From the NCBI GenBank assembly GCA_025174535.1, contig JALBUN010000010.1:1240001-1304000 (forward strand): 64,000 bases of DNA, in the 5' to 3' direction. The notes under the pieces were generated by a model. That model was not told the origin of the DNA. It saw only the letters and a program-made list of their open reading frames with translations, and did not search any database. The stretch's first letter is position 1. Each line of letters opens with the position of its first letter. Made by a program: the position numbers and the translations under genes. This DNA comes from Cantharellus purpuraceus (taxonomy: Eukaryota > Basidiomycota > Agaricomycetes > Cantharellales > Hydnaceae). This document shows positions 1-11,196 of the stretch, in pieces.

Positions 1-2189
1 GCTGGTGAGTTTAATGGTCCCCAGCTGACATGTCCAGTGACACTGGCTTATCGGATGCCATAATTCCCTCACTGGTCGCGCTCCGAGTGACAGAGGTAAG
101 CAAACAACTTTCGCTGCATCGCTGGTCTAATCGCGCCGGTATATTCGCTTGCAGTGCACGTTCGGTGAGAAGCCCTATCCAAGTTATCAAGCGCGAGTCT
201 ATTGATCATAAAGCCTTTCAGTGGCCTGTGGAGCTTTGTTTGTAAGATTTTTGCTTAACGAGTATTGTGTAAAAGCGGCGACGAACCGGTTTTCAGGCAT
301 ATGACTGCTTCCTGACGTTCGAGCGGGAGGTTCGTGTTATGGAATTTTCATCTTCCTAGGCGTGTTCATTGCTCGTTAAGGTATACTGCGTCTGGAACTC
401 CAGATGGACTCTTGGGAAGATACTTTATCTTTTAAATAGATATAGCCCCATCGTGGATACAGTGATGATGGTGTACTGTCAGTGCTTTTGACGAACCTTG
501 TTATTAGTATCGTACGCTGACATTCAAAACAGCCTTCTTTAGTGTGAAGGATCCGAACGTACTGTGATACAGCTTCATTATACATTTCATCTTTCTGATG
601 TGTCCCAGATCTGTCCCTTGCTAACTAGGGCAGCTTTATGTAAATTCTGTAGGCATACTCGTCGTGCATTCCTTGCTAACGTTTCTGTCATGTAGGGGCC
701 CTCCTTGCAGGAACGTTCATCTCTGAAAGTAAGGCACCCATGATTGACATGTATGCCTGTCAGTAACAGTGGCTAGTAATCCTTGCAATGCGAACGTATG
801 CTCTATGGGATCGTCGTCGGTCCATGCTTGTGTTTATTGTCAGCTTCACACTTGTGAGTACCATTTCAATGTAAAACTGCATATTTGAATTATCACGCTC
901 TCTAGACCATTTTTTCCATAGCAGTTGTGATTGTGAAGCGATTATTGGACGGAACGACATGTGAGCAGCGTCATCTTCAAGACTGATCTCCTTATATTTA
1001 CGTGGAAAGCAAAGTCGTCCAAGTCTACCCTTTATTGAAATCGCCAAGAGTGGGGATCAATTGCATACCTTTGGCACCCGCTGGACACATAGCGTTCGTA
1101 TTTTTGGTTTCTGTAGTAAATCAAACTGGTGCGCCATATGCACACTAGGTTATCTGAAGTCTTCTGAGAACACGCCTTGCAGTGATCGCAGCATTGACAC
1201 TCTACTGTCGGCTGCAATACTACCGCCTCTGTCGTGGCCCGATGATCACGACAATGTTCCACGATGGTGAGCATAGGTTCGTTGCAGACAGACGAAGATT
1301 AATCGTATATCAGGATTACTATATTACATCTACATTCTAGGTTGGCACTACAGTCTGTTATCCGTGAATGCAATTGAGTCACGGTAAAATATTCAGTCAT
1401 CTCTATGGCTAACGTTGTTGTAGCAGTAGCCGCACCGGTATGAGTATTTCTCACTGTTAATGCATACGTGCTGATCTCTTCGTCCGTAAGGTGCAATATG
1501 GACTTTTACTTGGGCTGTAAGCCTTATTGTAATGGTGCATGGAATATTTGAAGATAATAGCCAACCAGACCTTTTCGTGTGGCGTTCAGCATTTGCTGCA
1601 CGCGCGTGGTGTTAAGCATCCGTGGTGCCTTTGTCTCTCTCCACGAATCAAGTCTTGACGGCATTCCAAGCCGGTCTTTCGGGTTGGTATCACTCAGGTG
1701 ATGATCATTGCCAGTGGTCAGATATCGTCCTCCTGACTTAATTTTGTGAGTGCATGACATGTACATAAAATCGAAGTTGAGAGGGTAAATGGTTGTAAGT
1801 TCAGATAAACTACGTGTTGAATTATCAAGACCGACGAAGACGGAACGTTGTCACCACAAAACATTACGGCCGCAAACATACACGTACAACCATAGGACGC
1901 GGCGGTCCCTATTTTCTGTCTCAGCATGCCCGCATGACTCGGTATGGTATAAGTCTTGTTACATGTTCCCAGACACTTCAGTTGTTTTTCTCCCCGTACC
2001 AACTGAAGCGTACGTATCAGTTCTGTCTCCCTCATGTAACTGTATCGACCGAGTCTTGTAGTTTACTTAAAAAGGTAGCTACTAAATGTCATAGTTGTTT
2101 TCTCCCCGCACCAACTGAAGCTTTAACAATTTAGGCAGGGATCGGGGCTGGAGGTCAGCGGAAAGGGCGTTCATTAGACACTAAGTATG
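1..2189. other. no recognisable gene
   Basis: Only short, mutually overlapping open frames occur on both strands, none with a recognisable domain or a convincing exon chain. A small direct repeat is visible: a roughly 27-bp segment containing CTCCCCG and ACCAACTGAAGC appears near 1983-2010 and again near 2095-2122. I see no tRNA or rRNA. It could hold decayed transposon or gene sequence or the far promoter of the next gene. Confidence 0.5.
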
Positions 2190-2340
2190 ATACTACGGTT
2201 TGCTTACCTGGAGTTCGGCGGAATGGGCGTGAACTCCAGCCAGTAAGCGCAAAAAAATCTTTCAATACCCCGTCGAGCTGTGCACCCATACGAGTCCACG
2301 TTGAGGGCAAATCGTTCCATAGCTAAGTCTTCGTCAAGTA
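2190..2340 (+). repeat. dispersed degenerate repeat, copy 1
   Basis: This stretch resembles 52185-52330 on the same strand and 18521-18580 in inverse orientation. Shared landmarks are GTGAACTC(C/T)AGC, then an A-rich run, then CCACGTTGAGGGC, then CGTTCCATAGC followed by TCTTCGTC. The three copies sit at unrelated places, which points to an old dispersed element; I cannot assign a family and see no clear termini. Confidence 0.55.
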
Positions 2341-2837
2341 TCTACTTAAAAGGCCCCTCTTCGCGTCTTATTCCCATTACTACAGAATTCTCTGATAGCG
2401 TCAATGTGAGTCTACACCATCCACTGTTAGTAAATCATAACTGTTTCTGATGGACATGTTGCACTTTGACTTACCAGATCGCTGCTTTACCAAAGCAATG
2501 ATCAGCAACTTCACCTCCAAATGACAAAGCGGGAATGACCATCTGCGCTTGAGGCTTGAATCGTGAAGCTTTGAAGGTTCGGTTGATCAAAACGAATTTG
2601 AAATCTCCCTAGCCGCTGCTCATGCTCTGCGTTGTGGCCGGATGTATATCCTTAAAAGTCATGATTGGCATCGCCTGCTTCCTGCACGTGATGTCTTCTA
2701 TTACTAAGATTGATTGCTTCTACATCAGCCTGAGAAAGCAGCCAGGCGCCACGCTCGGAATGACATTGCCCTCTGACACCCCCTTTCTACTCTCTTGCCC
2801 TTTACCTTTGTAGAGGAGTCGCAACCCATCTGCTGCA
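2341..2837. other. upstream region of the MLKL-like gene
   Basis: No convincing coding exon is visible. A pyrimidine-rich stretch (2770-2812, CTCT and CCCTTT tracts) just before the ATG at 2838 is typical of a fungal core promoter and leader. No canonical TATA box was found close to the start. Confidence 0.35.
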
Positions 2838-5141
2838 ATGGATCTAGTCGGCGCTGGTCTGGGTATTGCGATAGGATTTGTCCCTGTTCCCGGTCTCAAA
2901 CCTGCTTTCGATACCATCAAGTTCATTTGGGATAAGGTCCAGAAGGTCTGTCTAACTGCACATGTATTTGGCTTTGGTGTTTATCGATACTTGGCGCTAG
3001 GCCTCGAACAACAGAAAGTCTTTGAGGAACTTGGCTGTCTCTAGCACTGAGATATTCCTAGCTGTAAACCGAATTCTTATGGAGAACGATACCAACGACC
3101 AGATAATGGATTTGCTACGCAAGTTTGAGGAGTATGTAGTTTCTGAACCAAACCTGGTGCTTATTCACTTACCTGTCTAGAGTTTTGGAGGAACTTCGGG
3201 AATTCGCAAAAGAACATGTAGCAAAACACTTATTCAAGATTCTCATCACGAATGTCGACATTGTGGGACAGATAGAATACTTTCAGAACAAACTGCAGAA
3301 TTTATCAATGGCTTTCAATGTGAGTCTGCAGGGGCAACTGATGGCAGAAATCTAACGCTTCTTCTAAAACGTTGCACCCGATTATATCAGATCGTTGCAT
3401 TGGTGGACATTAGAACGCAGCTTGGAAGGCTTCTTGAGGGAAACCAAACCCAGAGGACACAGATTGGGGATAATGCACCTCAGCGTATCAAGGTGTCTTA
3501 CAGCGAGTATTGTGAGATCCAGGTCTCTAGCAAGAATGTCCCTGTATTAGCTTCCCTCTTTGATGACGTGCGTATATACGGTTGGTTTTTTAGTGAACCT
3601 CCGCTCATGCTCTATGAAGGAAATGAAGCTCTCTACATGGGGCATCGCGGCACCTGGGACAACTGTGAACGCGAAGGCTGGAGGTTTTGAAATTGTTTCT
3701 GCGCAGAGAAACGTCCTATGGACTTGGTCGGTGATGAAGAATAGGGTGACATCCATGGATCTTAACCCGGCGTATACCGATTGGAAAGAACATATGGACC
3801 TTGTCTTTCCAAACGATGTTGCAGCTGTCACTTGGTTCAAGTGGCTTCAAGACTATTCAACGACTAAGGTAATTGGTACAGTTCCACGACCTCCGAACTG
3901 CGAGCTGTCGGTAAGGACGACGCACCACAGCTGGCTGCAGAAGACACCGGATTCTATACAACATCGACGATCGGTAAGTGCATCTATTTTTCGCGATCGA
4001 GATGCATCCTTTAATAACTCGATTCCCAACAGAGGAATTCTGACTGGGTGATTACTCTCGGTGGACACTCACAAAGTTTCCGAGCATATAGGACCCACTT
4101 CACTTACGTCAGTGGTAACAACGTGTCTTTCACCAAGGTATACCGCAGCGGAGACACTATTGTGCATGAACGATCTGTTCGAGCTGACACCGAAGTACCC
4201 ACAACTGCAAGGAGATTCCATTTCGAAACAGAAGAGGAGGCTGCAGCATGGTATACTGCATGGAAAGCATGCGCCACAAAGCTGGCTGGCGAGACTGAAC
4301 CCGTCCGAGTGGAGCGTGTTTTAGTCGATCCCCGTACAATACAGGTCCTCAACCGAGAGCCTATCCTGGGTTCCGCCCTCTGGCCCGTGAGTGGTCTACA
4401 GCGATGGAGATGCAATATCCAATAGCAATTGACAGGAAATACGGTTACGTCGATGGGGCTTGGAGACATCGAAATCAGTCATAACGCGTACTCCCAGTAG
4501 TTTCACAGTGGCTAGTGTAACAACAACGCGGACTTGGGGATTAGACGGGAGCCAGCTAACAGTAACTACCAGCATTGCGTCTCAACCAGACTGGTCCCAT
4601 TCCTTTGAATTGCTCTTCCGCGACGCAAAATCATCCAAGGCCTGGTTCATGTATCTCAAGAACTACGGCATTGGTGAACTGCCACGTGAGCATAGTTATG
4701 AAGTGTTTGCAAATCCAAAGGCTCACCATTAGTAGCAGCGTTGCCGCCACACGCAGAACATATCACTTTGAAGGAGGCCTCTATCTGCTGGATGCAGAAG
4801 AATAGCAAACACATCCAAACTCGCACAGCAGTATGTTACAATGTTGTGGTAACCCGGCCAATGAATTAAATTACCTGCAGACGTCGGACTCGTGGATCAA
4901 TTTTTTCGGGCAATACAAAACTATGGAAGAACAACCCTCGTACCTGGCTATTACGAGCACGTCAATTTTACCTCATACACGTATTTCTCGGGATGGTCGT
5001 TGCTTGAAACAGGAGCGTATGGCCTCAGAGAACGACAGTGATATCCTTGTCACACGCACTTTCAAATTTTCCACGGAGAGTGAAGCAGAGACATGGTATG
5101 AGGTATGGAAGGGTCACCTACAAGAGAGGATATCTGGTTAA
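2838..5141 (+). CDS. MLKL-like N-terminal helical domain protein with tandem C-terminal modules
   Basis: Exon 1 (2838-2945) begins MDLVGAGLGIAIGF; exons 3001-3131 and 3181-3319 and one opening at 3391 follow, with consensus splice sites and matching phases. The first ~165 residues form an alpha-helical region ending VALVDIRTQLGRLLEGN, the pattern I know from fungal proteins annotated with an MLKL/HeLo-type four-helix N-terminal domain, a membrane-acting cell-death fold. The C-terminal half looks like two kinds of module in A-B-A-B order: A near 3670-3870 and 4440-4690 (closing motifs WFKWLQDY and WFMYLKNY), B near 4040-4310 and 4880-5141 (AWYTAWK and TWYEVWK). Clear introns separate some modules (about 3977-4032 and 4387-4434). 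Around 3560-3700 the frame changes without an obvious intron, so a missed splice or a frameshift is possible. No kinase or NB domain is visible. The function as a death effector is inference from the fold. Confidence 0.55.
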
Positions 5142-5637
5142 AACTCTAGAACTATTCATGCCTTTGAACCTGTCTTGTAAATTAATAGCGCGGGCTTGGG
5201 GCATATTATATGACTAATTTTGAAATGGCTATGCCAAGTGCATTGGATCATAGCCTTAGAGGTTCAGGCACCTAACAGATCCCTTGCCACAGATGGTCTA
5301 CTGTGCAGTATGTGTGAGTCAACAAACAAGCAACAAATTAGTATACAATGATCTTGCCCAATATTGCCGGTATAACAACTTGCTCTCGAGTGGTAGGGGT
5401 AGAGATGCAATGCGAAGGTTGCGCATTTCTGATAGAAATCTAACTATAAAAGATAAAGTGCATACCGTTGGATTACAGCATTATGGAGTCAAGTGTATAT
5501 ACATCACATCCTACAATACGGAGTTATCCGAACGGCTGGCTACCTTTCGCGGCTGCGCTGAACGACCAACTGCATCTCTCAAAGACTTACTCACTGTTTC
5601 GGCCTTGCTTGTTTGGTTGAGGAAGCCCACGACCATC
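5142..5637. other. intergenic, promoter of the V-ATPase c gene
   Basis: No gene is supported here. A long open frame crosses 5284-5934, but in its second half it lies out of frame over the VMA3 exons and introns, so it is not a gene. The segment must contain the 3' end of the preceding gene and the promoter of the following one. Confidence 0.5.
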
Positions 5638-6442
5638 ATGTCTACTTGTCCGCCTTATGCGCCATTCTTTGGGTTTGCAGGCGTGACTGCTGCTGTGAGC
5701 ATGAGATGTATCAGGCTTTGCAACACGACAACTAATGTATGTTCTGGTCAGATGGTCTTTAGCAGTAAGAGACACGATAGAGTCTATGCAGATTTCCCTA
5801 ACAATGAGTATAGCTGTGGGGGCCGCGTATGGCACTTCAAAAGCAGGGATCGGTATTGCTGGCCTGGGGCAGTTCAAGCCAGAATTGATCATGAAGGTGC
5901 GTATCCTCAGGAGTGTCGCCTCGCATTTGCGTGAATAATTTGGAATTATAGAGCCTTATTCCTGTCGTCATGTCTGGTATCATTGCAGTTTACGGTTTAG
6001 TAGTATCTGTTCTCATTGCGGGTGGCCGTAAGTGCACACATGTATAGCCGCATTGGTACCGTGGTGATCTTCGTACAGTTGATCCGCGAAAAGACTACTC
6101 TCTCTACGCTGGTTTCGTTCATCTAGCGGCCGGGCTAGCATGTGGGATGACTGGGTTAGCTGCGGGATATGCCATTGGACTTGTTGGCGACTCAGTGAGT
6201 TCTAGTTCACTTTCTATTCATCGAGCGTGCGTGACACATCTGCAGTGTGTACGGGCATATGTTAATGAATCAAAAGTCTTCGTAGCTATGGTGCTCATTT
6301 TGATCTTTGCGGAGGTTCTGGGTCTGTACGGGTAGGTTTGCACGTCGGCAAATTATCAGCCTTTACTTATTGTGCATTGATTAGGCTCATAGTGGCCCTG
6401 ATATTGAACACACATACAAACGAAGTCGTGCAATGCTTATAG
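5638..6442 (+). CDS. VMA3: V-type proton ATPase 16-kDa proteolipid subunit c
   Basis: Forms the rotating proton-carrying ring of the vacuolar ATPase Vo sector. Seven exons give 162 residues, the usual length: 5638-5694, 5752-5764, 5814-5896, 5952-6027, 6079-6194, 6246-6331 and 6385-6442. All introns are GT-AG, 49-57 bp, and join in phase. The start gives [15 protein letters not shown], as in other fungal c subunits. Four hydrophobic segments are present with [41 protein letters not shown] and [13 protein letters not shown]; the last contains the proton-binding glutamate at about residue 138. Exon 2 is only 13 bp and encodes the start of MVFS-T in helix 1. The protein is complete and looks functional. 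Nearest neighbours are unrelated housekeeping genes. Confidence 0.95.
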
Positions 6443-6642
6443 TGCGCCTTTCTTGCAGAGGACGGAGGGTGACGTATTGTATAATATTACTGCAGAGTGA
6501 TTTGCATAATATACCTCAGACCCATACCCGAGATGGCATTAGAAGTAAGAACTATGACCGGCTTCATACGTCAAAGAGGCATTACAACTGGAATAGCAAG
6601 AGTCGAGTTGGATTGCTGTAGCCTTGCGAGTCTTGATAGGCC

Positions 6643-7409
6643 TCAATCTCGGTCGCCTTCGGAAGATGGGTTTCTGCGACGTTTCCGTTCTCGGGGCCGC
6701 GAGCGTGAGGTTTCCGAACTTGAGGCAGACGATTCTGAGTCCGAGGAAGATGACTCCAAGTCGGAACTGGAGGAACTGGAGCCAGAAGATGAGGAATCTG
6801 AATTCGAGCTTGGACAGGATCGGTTATTGTAGATGGCTTCAGACAACTTCAGCATACCTTCGAGCCCTTCTCTTGAGCCTTGCTTTATCGTTCTTGGGAA
6901 GTTCCTTGGCCCGTTGACGTTCCTTGTCTTCCAAAATCTTGTTAGCTGTTCCCGTCCTGGTCAAGCGCGACGTTCAGTAACCAGACGTCCATATCGTAGG
7001 CATGACCCACTTGGTTTTGAATTCTTCTGGCAGTTCCAAACTCGGTTTGCCTTCCTTCTTGAGTTTAGCTAACACATTTGGCTTTTCGAGCTGTTCGGTT
7101 CTTGATGGACGAGAGACGTACGGCCTACTGGACTTGCACTCGTAGGTAAAGTGGCCTTGGTTATCTAGTGAGTAAGAAGTGCGAGAGGATCCCAGATATA
7201 TAAGCGCACCTTTGCCTAGGCATTTCTGGCAGACGGTACTAGAAGTGGCTGGAGGGTTATTGATACCTGATTGGACTTCAGCATGAGCAATCCCGTGCAG
7301 CCACTGAACGAGGCATACTTCTCCTGTATGATAAACAATTAGTAAGACTCGCTTCAAACAAAGAGAATATATACACCAATACCTACTTATGTGGTGCGAA
7401 CTTGGACAT
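6643..7409 (-). CDS. ZCCHC10-like zinc-knuckle protein with Ser-rich tail
   Basis: A CX2CX4HX4C knuckle (CQKCLGKG-HFTYEC) is split after the first Gly by an intron whose donor is GTGCGC near 7207. It is followed by SSRPYVSRPSRTEQLE and a basic stretch, then a tail rich in Ser, Asp and Glu ending in an Arg-rich segment; this order is typical of ZCCHC10 family proteins, which are nuclear and little studied. Further introns are 6957-7010 and 6809-6857, both with consistent phases; the stop is at 6643-6645. The 5' end is not settled: the ATG at 7409 starts MSKFAPH, which matches fungal relatives, and a GTAGGT donor follows, but I could not find an acceptor that joins in frame. An alternative is an ATG at 7357. 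The coding part is well supported, the first exon is not. Confidence 0.8.
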
Positions 7410-7441
7410 AACTAACGGACTTTGAAACTGTGTCTGGCCAA
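7410..7441. promoter_or_regulatory. very short divergent promoter
   Basis: If the ZCCHC10-like gene starts at 7409 and uL6m at 7442, only 32 bp separate two divergent start codons, so leaders and core promoters must overlap each other's genes. The segment has no TATA box. The reading depends on the uncertain first exon of the minus-strand gene. Confidence 0.4.
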
Positions 7442-8246
7442 ATGCACTCCCCAACTGGTCGAATACGAGCTTTTACTATCTACGCTCGCCCATTCTCCAC
7501 ATCCCTAAAATCTCATGCAGGACATCCATGCTACATTGGCCGGGCTCCAGTGCTTTATCCACCGTCAGTCACTTTAGTCCCGACTCCCACAGCTCTTCAA
7601 ATCAGTGGGCCACTGGGCAAAACCAGTGTACCTTTGGAGCCATACATGGCGATCTCCATCAAAAACACACCCGCAGCTCAGGCTGGATCTATAGAAAAGA
7701 CTAAAGAAACTGGCCTAGCTTCCGTCTCGATTTCCGTGGCCGAGCCACAGGCGCGAAAACAACGCTCAATGTGGGGGCTCACGCGGACTCTCATTTCCAA
7801 CGCTATTACTGGAATGACGGAGGGTTTTACGGTACCGTTGCACCTTGTGGGCGTGGGGTATCGTGCTGCGCTGGAGCCAGATCCACGTCCAGCTGCAGTC
7901 ATCACGAAGGAAGGTGGAGGCGCGAGTGGGCAAGGTCCTCCCATGCGGTTAAACATGAAGCTCGGGTACTCGCATTCGGTGTTTGTTCCAATTCCGCCCT
8001 ATATCAAAGCTGAAGTGCCCATCCCCACGAGAATCATGCTCAGTTGCAATGACAAGCAGAAGTTGGGGTTGTTCGCAGCAAAAGTACGCGATTGGAGAAA
8101 GCCTGAGCCATACAAAGGGAAGGTATGTCGCTATACCATCTGACTCCGGTCCTTTCTCGTCCAATCCGTAGCTCAAGTTATAAACCATGCAGGGCATATT
8201 TGTTGGTCAGGAGACCGTTAGAATCAAATCCATCAAGAAGAAGTAA
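7442..8246 (+). CDS. MRPL6: mitochondrial large-subunit ribosomal protein uL6m
   Basis: Component of the mitochondrial 54S ribosomal subunit, near the sarcin-ricin loop binding face in the L6 family. Two exons, 7442-8122 and 8193-8246, give 244 residues. The N-terminus is rich in Arg, Ser, Thr and hydroxylated residues without acids (MHSPTGRIRAFTIYARPFS), as expected of a mitochondrial targeting sequence. The L6 signatures follow: LHLVGVGYRAAL, LGYSHSVFVPIPP, and near the end WRKPEPYKGK joined across the intron to GIFVGQETVRIKSIKKK; ribosomal L6 proteins share the pattern EPYKGKGI. An in-frame GTG lies 12 bp upstream, but the ATG at 7442 is the natural start. Intact. Divergent from the ZCCHC10-like gene. 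Confidence 0.93.
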
Positions 8247-8584
8247 GCTAGGGCTAGAATTCATATTGCAATACCCGGATACAGCGTGTGGCTCTCCATA
8301 GCCCTCTTCTAATCATTTGGTGGTTTCGCGTGTAATGGAACTCTTCAAAGCAACTCCCGGAGTTAAAGAACACCAAATGGCATGTTGGTGTCGTAGCCAT
8401 AGCCATCTCTAGATAAATGTCTCAACTAGACTTTCACGACTTTTTTTCGGCTCTAGACAATTCATCGATGGCACACGTAGTGTACAGCTCAAGGGTAACG
8501 CGGTTCGGCCACAGGTCGAATACAGAGAACGTGTAACAAGTCGCCTTCATCAAAACAGCATGATGCGGCGTCAATCCCGCTCGA
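8247..8584. other. intergenic between convergent uL6m and BOR1 ends
   Basis: Contains the 3' untranslated regions of two convergent genes. An open frame on the minus strand (about 8445-8590, containing VFDLWPNRVTLELY) and a 39-codon frame on the plus strand from an ATG at 8418 are both protein-like, but neither has a homologue I recognise or a supported exon structure. Confidence 0.4.
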
Positions 8585-10888
8585 TCACGCTACACCTCCA
8601 ACTGAAGCCATGGTCTATATGGCAAGGTTAGTTTCATTATTCGGGTTAGTAATGTGACAACTTGCAAAAGGAGAGGCGGTTGGCCCATCTAGAATGGCAA
8701 GCTCTTCTGCAGTGAAAGGAAGTTGTGGTACCAAGAGCACACGCAGCGGTACCAACGCCATAATAATAAGCGGGAAGCCAATGGCAGCTGCAGTTGCAAG
8801 AGTCGGAAAAGATACAAGGCTAGAGTAGTGGAGGTACGTACCAATAGTTTGCACAATAGCCATGGTCGCCCCGAATGCGAGGATCTCTATAACGGTGAAT
8901 AGCACGATGCGTGACTTGCGTACTTTGTGGAGTGGGTCATTGGGAGAGGTGAGGGTGCGGTCACGCAACAGAAATAGGACTTTCTTCGTAATACCATTAG
9001 CATGCAAGGCGTCGAGGCCCATGTACCAGCTATCGCGATGCGCATCAAGAACTATCCGACAATGTGAGTCAATCAGAAGATCCACATACAAAAGGCCACC
9101 GAGGACGCCTAAGGGAAATTTTCCTGGTGTCAAAGCGACGCCGGCAACGGGCGTCAACACACATACCTCGGGGAATAAGACCAAGGATATGCAAGAATGG
9201 CCCAGTGAGCAGTATGAGGCACATCGTGCCCTGGGCTAAATTCGAGACACGCTGTTCCACGACTGACACAGGCACCTCTTGCCTTGCTGGACGTAGGTTT
9301 TCTTCAAGGGGCGGTGAGGCACTTCGATTATTCCCAGATAGTGTGGCTTGTCCACGCAAGTGCCCCTTCTCTTCATCTGCTTTCTCCTTTTGTCCTAACA
9401 CGACTAGAGATTGAGTATGGATGGGAGCCTGGGGAATAAGACCTGTGTGCATGCCTTGTTGGTAAGTAACGTAGGTGTCAACAGAGCACATACCATTTGG
9501 CGCAGGAACGCCGATCAGACCGGCGATAAATGTGGTTAGACCTAGCAGGAAGAAGTCATAGTGGAATCCTGGAGGTTTGCGAAGTGGGAAATTGGATCCT
9601 TGTGCCATAAGGGACTAGTCATGTTGACTCAGTCAACATATGCTGATGTAACTGTCGTGAGACACGCACGGAGACATTGTGGTCAAAGAAGAACAGAACC
9701 CAAAGTGCAACGCCGAACGGGAATGCGATGCCAACCCACTTGGTGTCAAGCTCCCAGAACTTTACCAGCCATTCTCTCCTCCCCGCAGCCTGGAACGCGC
9801 CAGCCACCGGCAATGTCGCTGGATGCGAGGTGTTAAATCTACCCCAATATGCAACAGCCGAGGACGCAATGATGGCAGTTGGCATGCCATAATCAGCAAA
9901 AAAGCGTCGCACGTGGCGGTGGAATAGATCTGACTGTGACATTGCGCGAAAGACGCAGGCAGCGCTCAGCATGAGAAGTGAGAGAATGATGGTTACATAT
10001 GCGCTTGTTAGAGGGGCACCGTGTATTTGCCGGGTGATGGTCTGGACCCCATACTGGAGATACACCTATACGATGCAGCAACACTTGATTGAGTATGATC
10101 CGGGAGAATGTCCGCGATTAGAACCCACCCAAGAGACGAAAAACCCAAATGTGTCACATGAAAACAGGGTTACATATTTGAGTAAATTACACCCTGTCCA
10201 GATGGTCAGCGTTTGCGACAGAGATTGTAGTAGTACGCGTTGTACAGTTAAGTGCCGCAGTGACCCAGTGGAGTATGGCGCCCCAAAGGTATACCCAGCC
10301 CACAAACTGAAGGTAATTCGGGCCGTCTGGGTGGTTGGCCACAACATTGAAGATGGTCTTGTTTAATACGGTGATCGGACCTGGCCTGGTTTGAGGTGCA
10401 TGCCATGACAAGACATCGGGGCGGACTGACCTGTGACGCCTGCAATACATAGGGGTTGTGCGCCGAAAAGTGAAAAGACTACTGCTGCCATGAAAGATGA
10501 GAGGAGAACTTCAGCGACGCCATATTGTTGTGTTGTCTCTATCAAGTCTAGGGAGAATGCAATGCCTGGAAAGATGCTAGAATTCGTGGGGTCAGCGCTG
10601 AACAATAGCACAGGCAATGGCGGGAAGGGCCCATTACTTTGAGAAAAAGGTCAACGCCGTCGCAGGAACGACACGATAATTCCAGGCATCGGTCCAGTCA
10701 GAGACATAGCATGGACCGCGGGCTTTGACATCTCTAACGATGCCACGGAAAGGACGAATGGACAAGAAGAAAGCTAGTGTGTTGTATATAAACTTAGAAT
10801 GCGAGGGGGCATCATATGAGTGTGGAGTGTCGCGGATGCCAGCCTGAGATGTGTCGGGCACTCGTCGAGTCGTCGAGTCGTCGTCCAT
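8585..10888 (-). CDS. BOR1: BOR1-type anion/borate transporter (SLC4 family)
   Basis: Multi-spanning plasma-membrane transporter of the HCO3-/anion-exchanger fold; the yeast homologue exports borate. The start at 10888 gives an acidic N-terminus, then RPFRGIVRDVKARGPCYVSDW, the conserved entry to helix 1. Exon 1 ends at 10638; the next exon reads IFPGIAFSLDLIETTQQYGV and VFSLFGAQPLCIAGVTG, then PITVLNKTIF, all hallmark positions of the family. Later exons carry more membrane helices, PPGFHYDFFLLGLTTFIAGLIG-PAPNG, a polar loop of about 80 residues (9270-9430), LHANGITKKVLFLL, and the closing motif ELAILDGPTASPF. The last intron (8615-8665) seems to use a GC donor (GCAAGT) and leads to a nine-codon final exon, TMASVGGVA, stop 8585-8587. 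Without that intron the frame would end at 8615. No damage seen. Confidence 0.88.
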
Positions 10889-11190
10889 TGGGAACCCAAC
10901 CCTGGTCTCATTAATAGACGGTACTGAGTCGGACGCATTTTATAAAGCGGAGCAATGTTAGAAGAATATGCATCTACCAAATTATTAGCAAAAGTGTACC
11001 TATGATGCGCACACGTCAGGGATCTTCGCGAAGCCCCCTGGAGCTCCTAAGTCCTGCATCACTTACCGCTACCCCGGGGCAGGCGCCCGTTGTTCCAGCA
11101 CGGTGAGGAACGGGGACATGCCACGATGTGGGAGTCTTTGGACGGGGAGTGCACGCAGTGTGCCGTGCAGATATACACACAGCTCTGCTC
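10889..11190. other. upstream region of BOR1
   Basis: About 300 bp between the BOR1 start codon and the target duplication of the TIR element. No exon is visible; it should hold the BOR1 promoter. The element inserted about 300 bp upstream of the start codon. Confidence 0.4.
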
Positions 11191-11196
11191 CACATC

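Noticed and set aside
5284..5934. 216-codon open frame
   Set aside because: It overlaps the VMA3 exons in another frame and covers their introns; the seven-exon VMA3 model explains the region fully.
6497..6832. plus-strand acidic frame (Glu/Asp/Ser-rich)
   Set aside because: Complement of the Ser-rich tail of the ZCCHC10-like protein, whose exon structure is clear on the minus strand.
7430..7441. GTG start four codons before the uL6m ATG
   Set aside because: Nuclear fungal genes start with ATG; 7442 gives a good mitochondrial presequence.
8615..9184. BOR1 end at 8615 without the last intron
   Set aside because: The GC-AG intron gives a C-terminus that fits the family better than the 16-residue read-through.
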